From: Elysia crispata
Lineage: Eukaryota; Mollusca; Gastropoda; Plakobranchidae
Direction: 5' to 3'
Assembly: GCA_033675545.1 (NCBI GenBank)
Contig: JAWDGP010004560.1
Span: 56,001-120,000 of the forward strand
Length of the DNA stretch: 64,000 bases
Both the position numbers and the translations under genes were made by a program. The notes under the pieces were generated by a model that saw nothing but the letters and a program-made list of their open reading frames with translations, did not search any database and was not told the DNA's origin. Every line of letters starts with the position of its first letter. The stretch's first letter is position 1. Below, piece after piece: positions 51,277-63,186 of this stretch.

Positions 51277-51534
51277 AATATATGTCTGAGTAGTGATATC
51301 CAGTAGAATCTTTCTCACCGCAAGATAGATATAATCAGTGTATCATATTAAACGTTGTATAGAATTATCAATTTAAGACAACATTGTTCACATAGAGCCT
51401 GGTTCTGGTCTTCTATTCATCTTTTCTCGATAACCCCCAGCAGTTTCCTCTAAATTAGAGAAGAAAATGAAAAAAAAAAATACAGCATATAATCAACTAC
51501 ATGTAATAAAGCAGTAAATCTACAACTTTCACAG

Positions 51535-51686
51535 GGCTTGACTGACTACGTGGAGGACTCGCCCAACAAGGGCGGACCACTGAGTATGAACCCGCGCAAG
51601 GGCAAGTACTCTGTCACATCCTCAGCACCGGAACAGGAAGAGGAACCTCTATATGCCCAGGTGGAGCGCACTCCTACAAAGAAAAA
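51535..51686 (+). CDS. Giant transmembrane protein, exon 10 (cytoplasmic)
   Basis: Phase 0 in (TTTCACAG), phase 2 out (AAAAA, then GTGAGT). It encodes GLTDYVEDSPNKGGPLSMN, PRKGKYSVTSS and EEEPLYAQVERTPTKKK. LYAQV is a possible tyrosine-phosphorylation site. The exon ends inside a lysine run that is completed by the first base of exon 11. Confidence 0.88.
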
Positions 51687-52020
51687 GTGAGTCTGACTTG
51701 TGCAGAACCTGACCTTGGCATTAACCTTCCACAGCCACAGCTCTGAAGGTTCACATCTATATCCTGATATTTGTACTAATTGCTCTACCATGACTGTGTT
51801 CCATCAATGGTTCATTAACCAACATGGGCATGAGTTCAAACTTTTTTTTTCTCTTCCTTGTTTTGACAGTGAGCTCAAACGCACTACGAACAGAGTGTGA
51901 CAGTTTCGGGATCTTTATCAAAACTAGAATTAGAGCACAGCTCTTAGAATAGAAACACTAACTCAATACAGTAGGCAATGTATGTCTTAGAATCTTGGTA
52001 ATAGCAAAAAACCAGGGGGG

Positions 52021-52072
52021 TATATTTATCGTCATCATCATCATTATTATCCTCTTCCTCCTCCTCCTCCGC

Positions 52073-52161
<89 letters not shown>

Positions 52162-52478
52162 CATCATCATCATTAACATCATAATCATCATCATATTCAT
52201 TATCATCATTATTGTTATTATCATTATCATAATCAACATCTTCATCATCATCATCATCATATCATCATTATCATTATCATCATCATCATCATCATCATCA
52301 TATCATCATTATCATCATCGTCATCATATCATTATTATCATTATCATCATCATAATCATCATATCATTATTATCATTATCATCATCATAATCATCATATC
52401 ATTATTATCATTATCATCATCATCATCATCATATCATTATTATCATTATCATCATCATAATCATCATGATCATCATCG

Positions 52479-52517
<39 letters not shown>

Positions 52518-52529
52518 CCATCATCATCG

Positions 52530-52560
<31 letters not shown>

Positions 52561-52578
52561 AATCATCATCTTCATTAT
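52021..52578. repeat. ATT then ATC trinucleotide microsatellite
   Basis: About 25 ATT units followed by some 400 bases of ATC/ATT with a recurring TCATCATATCATTATTATCA word. Poly-Ile and poly-Met frames are repeat translation. Confidence 0.96.
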
Positions 52579-53223
52579 TTGCTTGTCTGACCTTGCCCCC
52601 AATGAAATAAGTCCGCGAAACCTTACAGGTGGGCAGTGAAGGCCGTTATCTATTTGTATATGAAAAACTGTTGAGTGAAAGAAGACTGCTGATTAAAAAA
52701 AAATTACCACCATCCGAATATGATTCAAACGAATAATCTATTATTTTAATCCTGGAAACCAAGCTTAGCTTAAAAAAAAAAAAAACAAACAAAAAAAAAA
52801 ATGTAAGAGACTTTATTGAACGAATCAATAGCTTGTTACCTCACTGAGTGTCTCCGGCATTTTTGTGTGTAATACTGCTTTTTTTTTTGTTGTTTTTTTG
52901 TTTTACATCATCTAATTTTTTACATGTAAACTGTTAATACTATAAACCCAAGTTAAATTTTTTGCTGATGACATCCATGTGTTACATTTAGACATTTCAC
53001 CAACATTCATAATTATTCATGATGCACTACAAGACTGGGCCGTAATAAAGTTGAATTGAATTGAATTCTCTCTGCTCATACCAAAAATCTCTCCCCCCCC
53101 CTACCTCCTATTATTGGGCCAGCTTTTCGACGCCACTCCAATCCTTTCCACTTATAGACTGTACTTGAAAAAAAAATACACACACACAAAAATAATTATT
53201 GGTAACATGTTGTGCAAACCTTT

Positions 53224-53332
<109 letters not shown>

Positions 53333-53364
53333 CTATACAGATTCCTGTTTTTCACGTTTTTCAG

Positions 53365-53465
53365 ACAAACACAAGTGAAACTGGGTGATGCCTCGGGAGT
53401 AGAATCGAAAGACACGCCGACCAAGAGAAAGAAAAAGAAAAGACTGGAGACCGAGACACAAGACG
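53365..53465 (+). CDS. Giant transmembrane protein, exon 11 (cytoplasmic, lysine-rich)
   Basis: Phase 2 in (AA plus A gives Lys), phase 1 out (CAAGACG, then GTGAGT). It encodes KQTQVKLGDASGVESKD, then TPTKRKKKKRLETETQ. The TPTK-plus-lysines word repeats the end of exon 10. The basic run could be a nuclear localisation signal or a membrane-lipid binding patch; the sequence alone does not decide. Confidence 0.87.
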
Positions 53466-54805
53466 GTGAGTTCTAACAGTAGTGAGAGAGCCTTGTTACT
53501 TGGTAAACCATTTCAACGGTAAGTCACGGCATGGCGGGCGAGTTACCTCCTCTCTGTGACGTAATAAGTCTTGTCATTATACTTGCTACGAGGAGCACTT
53601 ATCGGGAACGGGTGACTCCTGCTGGAGACACTCTGTAGATAGATCTGGTTGGTTGTGTGATGTAGTCCAGCCACCAGCAGGGTGAGCCACCTATGAAAGA
53701 AGCTCCGGGCTGAACTGTAAAAGAGGGCATAAAATCCTCCACCGCCACACTGTGGATATCGAAGTCGTGAAGAGTGTCGCCCGAGATATCCAGACGGTCT
53801 TACTAGTCTCACAACTAACGCCGCTCTTAGGCTCTCAGCAATTTTTTTTTTTTTTAATTCAAGGTGGATTCAAAAAGGTCCCTCCATAAGTTTCATAATG
53901 TGTATTTTATCCACATCCTTTCTTCTCATCCGTCATTCAAGCAGATCTATCTGCAGCATGTTTACAGTGGAGGATTTTTTTTTATTTTTCGAGCAAAACG
54001 CTATTTTTAACTTCACCTCTTTCATGTTAAATATTACCGCATTTCACTGTGAGAGAGGCTAAGTCTAAGTCTCGAGCGAATACCCCAGCACGGCCACTAT
54101 GAAGACAAGAATTCAGTCGAAGCGACAGCAAGAGAAACCTGATAATCTGCGACACATTCAGTTCCACAGGAGACACGGTGTGGATTAGATTCGGTGAAAG
54201 ATTTCGGGGGCGGCCGTTTATGTTTTCAAAGAGACAACACGGCTGAGAGAAAAAAAAAGCTTTTAATCAATGCGCGCGCACATTCTTTCCTCAGATTAGA
54301 ACTTTCACAGCTGTATAAATTTACATGTCACAAATTTCCATCGATCAACCAAAGTGACGCGCTCCCTAAGTGGTGACTTTGATCACAATCATAATTGTTG
54401 ATGCAGGATTGAGTAACATCGGTAGAGGTAGTAGCCTACACATTTTTAAAACTTAATTAAAACGTTTTCTTTGTTCTTTCATTTCCAATATTATTTATTA
54501 TAATTAAAAACTCAGACTACCACTCTCGAATTTTTAAGGCAGCCACTCGCGCCTGTGTCAGGTTTCATAATTCTCTAGTGTCTACCATGTTGGTAGAGTC
54601 CATCTTCTACACAATGGAACCCGGCTCTACTTAGTCTGCATATCAAATATCACCGCGATGATAATAATGCAAAACTGTGCTGGACTATAGTGTGTTGTGT
54701 CTATGAGCGCGAGGATCAGTCTCTCACTGCCAGTTTATTCTTCACGTCGGATGGACACGTTGAATAACTCATAATGTAATATAAAAAAAACAACAACCTG
54801 CTACT

Positions 54806-54869
54806 ATGGCGACTATTGAGAAAGTTCAGCTCATGCTGAGGAAAAGAGCCCGACTGCTTTTCGAAAGAG
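54806..54869 (+). CDS. Alternative first exon for a cytoplasmic-only isoform
   Basis: ATG with A at -3 and G at +4 (strong start context) and an in-frame TAA 24 bases upstream. It encodes MATIEKVQLMLRKRARLLFER and one further base, then a GTAGGC donor. The phase (1) matches exon 12 exactly (G plus AC gives Asp), so the product would read on into DIRSAYENQ. No AG acceptor lies close upstream, so this is more likely a first exon than a cassette exon. If used, transcription from inside intron 11 would make a soluble protein lacking ectodomain, membrane helix and exons 10-11. No TATA box is evident. Confidence 0.55.
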
Positions 54870-55086
54870 GTAGGCCGTTGCTACACAACAATATTAATTT
54901 AGTTCTTATTTTTTTTTTCAGATATGTAATTCTTTCATACCGCTGTCAATTTTTATAGATGCACACTTTAACAGTTGACATAAAACTTTTGTGAAACTTT
55001 TTCTTTTCGGCTGCTGATCTTTGATGATTTTATTCCTAAACGTTATTATCCTTCATTTTCATTAACACTATTGCTTCTCTGCTAAT

Positions 55087-55490
<404 letters not shown>

Positions 55491-55927
55491 AGACACCATG
55501 TTAGAACCATTGTGATGCCGCCGGTTGTTCTATATAATCTGAGACCAAATTTTACATCCAATTGGATAGGCTTACTCTAGGTTTATACAAAACACTTGAC
55601 ACTCACTCAGAGCTGGACTGGCCCAAGTCATTCAAACTTTTCAATACTCTTAGAACGTTCTTGCTGTACATGGAAGATCAATCACAGACTGTTCACAGCA
55701 AGTGATAAAATGTTTTAAAAGGAAAATACATAAATGAGTATCTTTCTTTATAAGAATCCGCGCGAAAAGTTTTCTTATTGTAGTAGAAACACTCTTTTAC
55801 TTTACAATGTATAGACATGACCTAAAATATTTGATTTGTCCAGCATCAGCATGGGTTACAAAATATAACCATTCGCTGTTGTAAGAACCCTCTGCTTCTC
55901 TCCAACTGAATGCCCCTGAGTGAGATT

Positions 55928-56538
55928 TTGATCCTGTACAACAAAGACCTTGATACTGTACAACAAAGACCTCGATACTGTACAACAAAGACCTTGATAC
56001 TGTACAACATAGACCTCGATACTGTACAACAAAGACCTTGATACTGTACAACAAAGACCTTGATACTGTACAACAAAGACCTTGATACTGTACAACAGAG
56101 ACCTTGATACTGTACAACAAAGACCTCAATACTGTACAACAAAGACCTCGATACTGTAAAACAAAGACCTTGATACTGTAAAACAAAGACCTTGATACTG
56201 TAAAACAAAGACCTTGATACTGTACAATAAAGACCTTCATACTGTACAACAAAGACCTCAATACTGTACAACAAAGACCTCGATACTGTAAAACAAAGAC
56301 CTTGATACTGTACAATAAAGACCTTCATACTGTACAACAAAGACCTCAATACTGTACAACAAAGACCTTGATACTGTAAAACAAAGACCTTGATACTGTA
56401 AAACAAAGACCTCGATACTGTAAAACAAAGACCTTGATACTGTACAATAAAGACCTTCATACAGTACAACAAAGACCTCGATACTGTACAACAAAGACCT
56501 CGATACTGTACAACAAAGACCTCGATACTGTACAACAA
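55928..56538. repeat. 22-bp minisatellite, about 28 copies, with higher-order structure
   Basis: The unit is AAAGACCTTGATACTGTACA plus AC. Variants (CTTGAT, CTCGAT, CTCAAT, CTTCAT; TACAAC, TAAAAC, TACAAT) occur in repeated order between about 56130 and 56470. This indicates duplication of multi-unit blocks. Minus-strand frames are open in several phases because the unit lacks stops. Confidence 0.95.
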
Positions 56539-56597
56539 AACGATTGTCAATTCTTCTCCAAGGGGATATCGACATGTTTATCACATCAAACTGGAGT

Positions 56598-56703
56598 GAC
56601 AAAAACTCTATTTTTCAAGGCCATTGCTGACAAAAACTCTATTTTTCAAGGCCATTGCTGACAAAAACTCTATTTTTCAAGGCCATTGCTGACAAAAAGA
56701 CTA
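56598..56703. repeat. 31-bp tandem repeat, about 3.4 copies
   Basis: Unit GACAAAAACTCTATTTTTCA plus AGGCCATTGCT; the last copy is diverged. Confidence 0.93.
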
Positions 56704-57007
56704 TTTTTAAAGCCCGGTGCTGGCTACAGCTTGTCCCCACTGCATGCTTCGTCTTGCAACCTAAATTTTCAGAATGTGCGTAAATATTTTTAGGCTTTCA
56801 AATAATATAGCTATAACTTGAACAGATGAAACATTTTTTTTATACATAATTTCAATCAGTTGTTGACACTGAATCTTTTTGAAGGGGTCGTGAGTTGGTC
56901 ATATCATCAGAATCCGTAATTTTATGTGTACGTGCTCCACAACCAATATGACATTACATTCATTTTTTTAAAATTAAGAAATAGAGCCATAGCAACTGCC
57001 GTAATAT

Positions 57008-57008
57008 C

Positions 57009-57083
<75 letters not shown>
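57008..57083. repeat. TCTG/TC and TA microsatellites
   Basis: A TCTG run is followed by a TA run. They end about 50 bases before the exon 12 acceptor. Confidence 0.95.
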
Positions 57084-57090
<7 letters not shown>

Positions 57091-57134
57091 TATATGGGTG
57101 AACTGTACTTAACGCTTTCTGCTGTCCACTGCAG

Positions 57135-57229
57135 ACATTCGGTCAGCCTACGAGAACCAGATCGCCAGCTTGGCGGCTACTTCCGGCTCAGAAGGGGGCT
57201 TCACCCTCAACGATCATCCTACAGTTGAG
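57135..57229 (+). CDS. Giant transmembrane protein, exon 12 (cytoplasmic)
   Basis: Phase 1 in (ACTGCAG), phase 0 out (GTTGAG, then GTGAGT). It encodes DIRSAYENQIASLAATSG, then SEGGFTLNDHPTVE. AYENQ contains a pYxN-type motif (Grb2 SH2 consensus if phosphorylated). It can be joined either to exon 11 or to the alternative first exon. Confidence 0.88.
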
Positions 57230-57388
57230 GTGAGTTGGCCGAGCATCGGACAAAGTCGTAAAGCGAGGGCGTTTTGAATACAAAGCAAACGTTGTTGTCT
57301 TTTCCCATAGTAGCCAAGTGTTGTCTACAAATCTCCTCTCTTAAACATCAAAGTTTGTTCAGATATGAACGAGACTGAGAGAGAGAAA

Positions 57389-57466
<78 letters not shown>

Positions 57467-57467
57467 C

Positions 57468-57520
<53 letters not shown>

Positions 57521-57615
57521 GACAGAGAGACAGACAGAGAGAGACAGAGAGAGACAGAGAGAGACAGAGAGAGACAGAGAGAGAGAGAGAGAGACAGAGA
57601 GAGACAGAGAGAGAC

Positions 57616-57684
<69 letters not shown>

Positions 57685-57707
57685 GACAGAGAGAGACAGA
57701 GAGAGAC

Positions 57708-57748
<41 letters not shown>

Positions 57749-57763
57749 GACAGAGAGACAGAC

Positions 57764-57804
<41 letters not shown>

Positions 57805-57835
57805 GAGAGAGAGACAGAGAGAGACAGAGAGAGAC

Positions 57836-57866
<31 letters not shown>

Positions 57867-58314
57867 CAGAGAGAGACAGAGAGAGACAGAGAGACAGAGA
57901 GAGAGACAGAGAGAGACAGAGAGACAGAGAGAGACAGAGAGAGACAGAGAGAGACAGAGAGAGAGAGAGACAGAGAGAGAGAGAGAGACAGAGAGACAGA
58001 CAGACAGAGAGAGAGAGAGATAAACATCCACTCGCTGTCATTGAATCAAAATTGAAATTAAGAAACAGGTTTTCGATGAATTCTCTGTATGTGTGTATGA
58101 TTTTTTTTCATAGCAAAAAGGGAGGAGGGGGGGGGGGGGTTAATATTATTGCAGAGATGAACCGTTTACGATTTGTTTGGTATGTATTGTGAGAACAGAT
58201 TCGAAATATCAGAGCGTGGGGAAGGGTAGGCCACTTAATCACTCAATAAGCTAATAAGCCAAAAGCTACGCAAGAGAATATTTTTATTTCAAATAATTAT
58301 AATTCTCTGAACAG
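57230..58314 (+). other. Intron 12
   Basis: Phase 0. Mostly the long GA/GACA tract, then about 290 bases of unique DNA. Confidence 0.85.
57373..58022. repeat. GA/GACA compound microsatellite, 650 bp
   Basis: GA runs punctuated by GACAGAGA units, some in repeated blocks. Ser/Leu and Arg/Glu frames on both strands are repeat translation. Confidence 0.97.
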
Positions 58315-58544
58315 GAAGAGAGTGAACTGCTGGAAAACGCCGAGGCGGAGAGAAAGAAGAACAAACAGAGACTGAGAGAGAAGAAACTCCGAGAGACAGG
58401 CGGGGAATCCCCGGTGAAAAAAGGGGATGCAACGAATCTGGCTTATGAGAACGCCCAAAGAGAGATAGACAAAGTTCTCGCCCCTAAAATAATCGCTGAA
58501 GACCAAGATGTGGACAGCGAGGGATCTGGCAAGAAGAAAAAGAA
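58315..58544 (+). CDS. Giant transmembrane protein, exon 13 (cytoplasmic, charged helix)
   Basis: Phase 0 in (TGAACAG), phase 2 out (AAAGAA, then GTAGGT). It begins EESELLENAEAERKKNKQRL and REKKLRETGG, a highly charged, probably helical or coiled-coil stretch. NLAYENAQREIDKVLAP, with the second AYEN motif, and EDQDVDSEGSGKKKKK follow. As in exon 10, it ends inside a lysine run split by a phase 2 intron. Confidence 0.9.
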
Positions 58545-58645
58545 GTAGGTCTCTCTTTTTTGTTTCATAAGCTTAAAGTTCTTGCTATTTTTTTAAGTGG
58601 GAAAGAGGGTGTGTATGTGTGTGTGTGTGTGTTTCACTTGCCTGT

Positions 58646-58860
58646 TTACCTGTAGGGACGTTTTTCTGTAGAGCACAAGTAACAGAACCGAAACCATTGA
58701 TTTAACACACTCTCACACAGTGGTGGTCGGAGTAAGACGTTGGCCTCAGCTCTTAAAACAGAACTGCAAAGATTCGGCTCGTACCCGCGATTCATTAAAG
58801 TCCCTACAGATGTCAAGGCACATGCTCTTTCCCCGCAGCGATGCTGATCTCCCAATCAAA
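58646..58860 (-). repeat. Possible degenerate SINE-like sequence
   Basis: A GC-balanced stretch. On the minus strand GCGGGTACGAGCC resembles a degraded pol III B box, preceded by an AGCATCGCTGCGG segment that could be an A box. Weak evidence only. Confidence 0.2.
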
Positions 58861-59555
58861 CTAGACCTAATCTGTTTCAAAACATAGTTTTATCAATATG
58901 ATAGCGTTATTAAATGTGATTTTTTTAAAAATTGTATTGGTCTAAAATACATTTTCTAAATCGATGTTTCTTCATACATTCCAACCACTCAAAAATGTTA
59001 TCCAAAGCATCCGTCCTTTTTTAAATACTAACTTGATAATGCCTTGTTTATATTCTTTAAGTTGATTTATTTACTAGCCATGATTATTGAGAAAAAAAAA
59101 AGAAGCAAAACAAAGTATAAAATTATGTTTGTTTTCCCAATATTTTTAATAGTATAAACTGTCATAGTGCCATCTGAGACAATTTAGGGGTTCAAAACAT
59201 AAGTTTGATCCCCCAACATCACTTGAGCTATGTTTGTGAAATCTTTATTATGATTGTTGCTCCCATTACCAGAAACAAAGTTTACTCTAACAAAAATAAA
59301 AAAAAGAGAACAAAAGATTCTATCTTGATCGAACTTTTTGTCGTAGAAAAAAAAGTCAGGCTTATGAACACAATAAAATATAAAGAAAAGGATACTTTGG
59401 TCACCCAAAAAGATACCAAAGTGTAGAAAAGGAAAAGCTTATTCTGGAAGAGAGAATGCCAAAAAATAGAAGTAGCGGCAGACAAAAAGGAAGCAGTGAT
59501 GACATTGGAAGGGATTTAGAGAGAGACTCGACAATAGCGGGAAGCATGGCTAGAG

Positions 59556-60598
59556 ACAGAGACACAGAGACATCTCTAGAATGGCCAGAGACAAAGACAC
59601 AGAGACATCTCTAGAATGGCCAGAGACAGAGACATCTCTAGAATGGCCAGAGACAGAGACACGGAGACATCTCTAAAATGGCCAGAGACAAAGGCATGGA
59701 GACATTTCCAAAATGGCCAGAGCCAGAGACACAGAGACATCTTTAGAATGGCCAGAGACAGAGACACGGAGACATCTCTAAAATGGCCAGAGACAAAGGC
59801 ATGGAGACATTTCCAAAATGGCCAGAGCCAGAGACACAGAGACATCTTTAGAATGGCCAGAGACAGAGACATCTCTAGAATGGCCAGAGACAAAGGCATG
59901 GAGACATTTCCAAAATGGCCAGAGCCAGAGACACAGAGACATCTTTAGAATGGCCAGAGACAGAGACATCTCTAGAATGGCCAGAGACATAGACACAGAG
60001 ACATCTCCAAAAGGGCCAGAGCCAGAGACACAGAGACATCTTTAGAATGGCCAGAGGCAGAGACACAGAGACATCTCTAGAATGGCCAGAGACAGAGACA
60101 TCTCTAGAATGGCCAGAGACAAAGACATCTCTAGAATGCCCAGAGACAGAGACATCTCTAGAATGGCCAGAGACAGAGAGACAGAGACATCTCTAGAATA
60201 GCCAGAGACAGAGACACAGAGACACAGACACAGAGACATCTCTAGAATGGCCAGAGACAGAGACATCTCTAGAATGGCCAGAGACAAAGACATCTCTAGA
60301 ATGCCCAGAGACAGAGACATCTCTAGAATGGCCAGAGACAGTGACATCTCTAGAATGGCCAGAGACATCCCTAGAATGGCCAGAGACAGAGACATCTCTA
60401 GAATGGCCAGAGACAGAACAGAGACATCTCTAGAATAGCCAGAGACAGAGACACAGAGACACAGACACAGAGACATCCCTAGAATGGCCAGAGACAGAGA
60501 CATCTCTAGAATGGCCAGAGACAGAGACATCTCTAGAATGGCCAGAGACAGAGACATCTCTAGAATGGCCAGAGTCAGAGACATCTCTAGAATGGCCA
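59556..60598. repeat. 27-bp-based minisatellite with larger variant units
   Basis: The basic unit is AATGGCCAGAGACAGAGACA plus TCTCTAG. Longer versions add ACACAGAGACA or AAGGCATGGAGACATTTCC. A block of several units (59670-59990) repeats three times, and another (about 60090-60240) recurs at 60240-60480. Open frames on both strands (MARDRDISR-type) are repeat translation. Confidence 0.95.
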
Positions 60599-60639
60599 TC
60601 ATGATGGCGACTTCCCTGAAGGAGCATAGCAGGCTACAT

Positions 60640-60915
<276 letters not shown>

Positions 60916-60960
60916 AATAAATTTTTTTTCACGGATTTTTGTAATTCTTGTTCATTTCAG

Positions 60961-61012
60961 AGGCAAAGACAAAAGCAAGAAAAAGAAAAAGGAAAAGAAC
61001 AAAGGAGAAGAC
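60961..61012 (+). CDS. Giant transmembrane protein, exon 14 (lysine-rich)
   Basis: A 52-base exon, phase 2 in (AA plus A gives Lys), phase 0 out (GAAGAC, then GTAAGA). It encodes GKDKSKKKKKEKNKGED. With the end of exon 13 it forms a long basic patch. The donor is near consensus, and the acceptor follows a T-rich tract. Confidence 0.83.
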
Positions 61013-61873
61013 GTAAGATCATATTTGTCAATGCAAAATTATTTTAAAAACTATGGCAATTTTATCATGTATGATCAACGTATCTCCTTGCTTGGAATGA
61101 AATCTGTAAACATTTAGTGTGGTATCCTGTCCTGACTCTTTCGACTCAGAATAGACGAGATTATCCAGAGCTTTTTTTGAAATGGGCTGGGCTTAGAGAG
61201 CTCCGGGTCAAGACACCCTTTAGGACAATTTTTACGTAATTTGACACGATAATGTTGATTCTTTTTATAAACGGAAATCTCATTGGCATCAAGATAGCAA
61301 CCAACCTTTTCGTGTTTGTGCGAAGCTAAGAATAAGATGATTATTACTTTTACTGAATTGTCTATCAGATGGAGAAATTCGGACATGAGCCTTCAAGCAT
61401 TAATTAAGAGGGTTAGGAGTATAATGATTATTTAAGTATTCCTCCCCTTACATATAGCTTCCTAATGGGAATTATAGTACCACATTTTTGGTGGACTACA
61501 GTAGAGGCAGGGAGGTTGCATAAATTAGTCTCAAGTCTATCAGTCAGGCTGGTATATAGACAATTTTTTATGTGCAATAAGATCCCACCTTCACATCGAT
61601 TTGGTAGGATATAAACATAATTCACTCCATACTTGATCCAAGAGCTCTATCAGCCAAGATGTCTAACGATTTGAACTTAGGAATCTCTTTTCTGACATGC
61701 TGAAACTTACTTTCCTCGCCTTCTCTGTGTCAGTGAAATTGAATGAACACCATGGCGCCATTTTTGCTCCATCTTACTAGTTAAATAAAGAATTGTATTA
61801 TCAGAAATGAGACGATTTGCTAGTATTTCTTTGCCTCAATAATCAATTTAAGTAGATGCAAATCGTGTTTCAG
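61013..61873 (+). other. Intron 14
   Basis: Phase 0, 861 bases of unique DNA ending CGTGTTTCAG. A 90-codon minus-strand frame (61114-61386) has no recognisable domain. Confidence 0.85.
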
Positions 61874-61992
61874 AACGAGGCTTACAGCAGTGATGAGCGG
61901 GTGGAGGAGAGCCTGGAGGAGGCGAAAGCCAAGATGCACCAATTGCTGGACGATGCTTTCTCTCTCTTCTCTCACAGCCGCTCAAGTATAAG
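61874..61992 (+). CDS. Giant transmembrane protein, exon 15 (LLDDAFSLF motif)
   Basis: Phase 0 in, phase 2 out (GTATAAG, then GTGAGG). It encodes NEAYSSDERVEESLEEAKAK, then MHQLLDDAFSLFSHSRSSI. The acidic/basic helix followed by LLDDAFSLF looks like a conserved short motif. I recall a similar LLDDAF segment in vertebrate KIAA1549-family tails, but this is memory and needs a search. Confidence 0.87.
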
Positions 61993-62590
61993 GTGAGGAG
62001 CAGAGACGACCAGACAACCACAGTTAGGTCTTTTATGGTTGTCACAAATTTCAGCCCAATTAGAGCCACATCTAGACCCTCTAAAAATGGATGCACAAAG
62101 AGTTTATCATTATATAACAATGTTGTTTTTTTTTTTTTTCTTAACAAGTATTTGTCGTATTCCGATAATGCTAGGTAGTTCGAAGGTCAAATGAGTTTGA
62201 CAAACAGATTTCTCGAGTAAAAACATTTCTTTTCAATCAACATTAACTTGTGATTTTAGATTGCCAACATTTTCTTTCCGATTTGTTCTTTCCATGTTTT
62301 TAAAACATCGCCGATTGTTTGTCTGTTCTGATAAACCAGTTATGCCTCTCTAACGCGATAATAAGATGATATATAATATATGATCCTCACACTGGGTTGA
62401 TTTGTTTTATGTTGTGAATTTTTTTTTTGGGGGGGGGGGGAGAGTGGTAAAGTAGACCAAATTTTGAATTTAAAAAAATAAAACACTTTGGCTTGTACAT
62501 TGTGTTTAAACTAGTAATTAAATCAAGACTCATGAAAAAGTCAACACTTCCCTCTAAAAATTTGACGAACTCTCTCTATACTGTACTCAG
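61993..62590 (+). other. Intron 15
   Basis: Phase 2, 598 bases, with a poly-T/poly-G patch near 62430; ends CTATACTGTACTCAG. Confidence 0.75.
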
Positions 62591-62620
62591 CTCCAGCACG
62601 TCCAATCGGAAACTGAGAAG
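62591..62620 (+). CDS. Giant transmembrane protein, exon 16 (30-base microexon, or start of the last exon)
   Basis: Entered in phase 2 (AG plus C gives Ser), it encodes SSSTSNRKLR. A donor-like GAGAAG, then GTAAAG leaves phase 2. If this donor is not used, the frame meets TAA at 62621-62623 in the spliced frame, ending the protein in LRR. Both readings are possible. The good donor favours a microexon, with the gene continuing past the window. Confidence 0.55.
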
Positions 62621-62623
62621 GTA

Positions 62624-63090
62624 AAGGAGAGTCTCTGGAAAAATATCCAGACCTCTAGCGGCATGTCACATAGTAATCACAGTTAAAATCCAATTAATTA
62701 GCCAACTGAAGTGAATGTTTGTTTTGTTTGTTTTTTTTTTGTGTTTTTTTTTCTCTTTATTGCTTTCTTTTCTTCCGTCACGACCATTCTGATTAGGCCT
62801 AAGTTCACATCATTGTTTGATCACTAGCTAAGCCTGAATTACTAATTCATTTCTATCATAAACGTTAAACATTCTCCTATACAGTTTACTCCCAACATGT
62901 CATGATGTGCTAATTCTTATTTTTTTTTTCTTATGTTTTGTTTTTCATAATGATCTATCTTTGTAGCATCACCCGTTCAGTGGATCTTAACCTCTGATGG
63001 AATGTAGAATCGACTTTCACTTCACCGCATTAACAATTTTCATCAGCCAAATGTTTATAAAGATTAAGTAGCTTTCTCTTCTTTTCGCTC
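62624..63090. other. Downstream intron or 3' region
   Basis: T-rich unique DNA with no clear exon. I see no convincing AATAAA, which agrees with the gene continuing. Confidence 0.4.
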
Positions 63091-63094
63091 TGTG

Positions 63095-63130
63095 TCTCTG
63101 CTTCTGTTTGTCCGTCTGTCTGTCTCCCTA

Positions 63131-63186
<56 letters not shown>

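Larger units (their letters stand above)
44854..51534 (+). other. Intron 9 (6.7 kb), hosts a nested ORF
   Basis: Phase 0 intron. It contains AT-rich unique DNA (45.0-46.3 kb), CT/TCTG tracts (46.4-47.4 kb), a GC-balanced patch near 47.64-47.93 kb, AT-rich DNA (47.9-49.66 kb), the nested 392-codon ORF and a 24-bp minisatellite. Confidence 0.8.

Noticed and set aside
55797-56602. Minus-strand frames with FVVQYRGLCCTVSRSLLYS-type repeats
   Set aside because: 22-bp unit read on the minus strand. All phases stay open because the unit lacks stops.
57325-58192. Frames of over 200 residues on both strands (Ser/Leu or Arg/Glu)
   Set aside because: GA/GACA microsatellite in intron 12.
61114-61386. 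90-residue minus-strand frame in intron 14
   Set aside because: No recognised domain, no splice or start support; length is within chance for this region.
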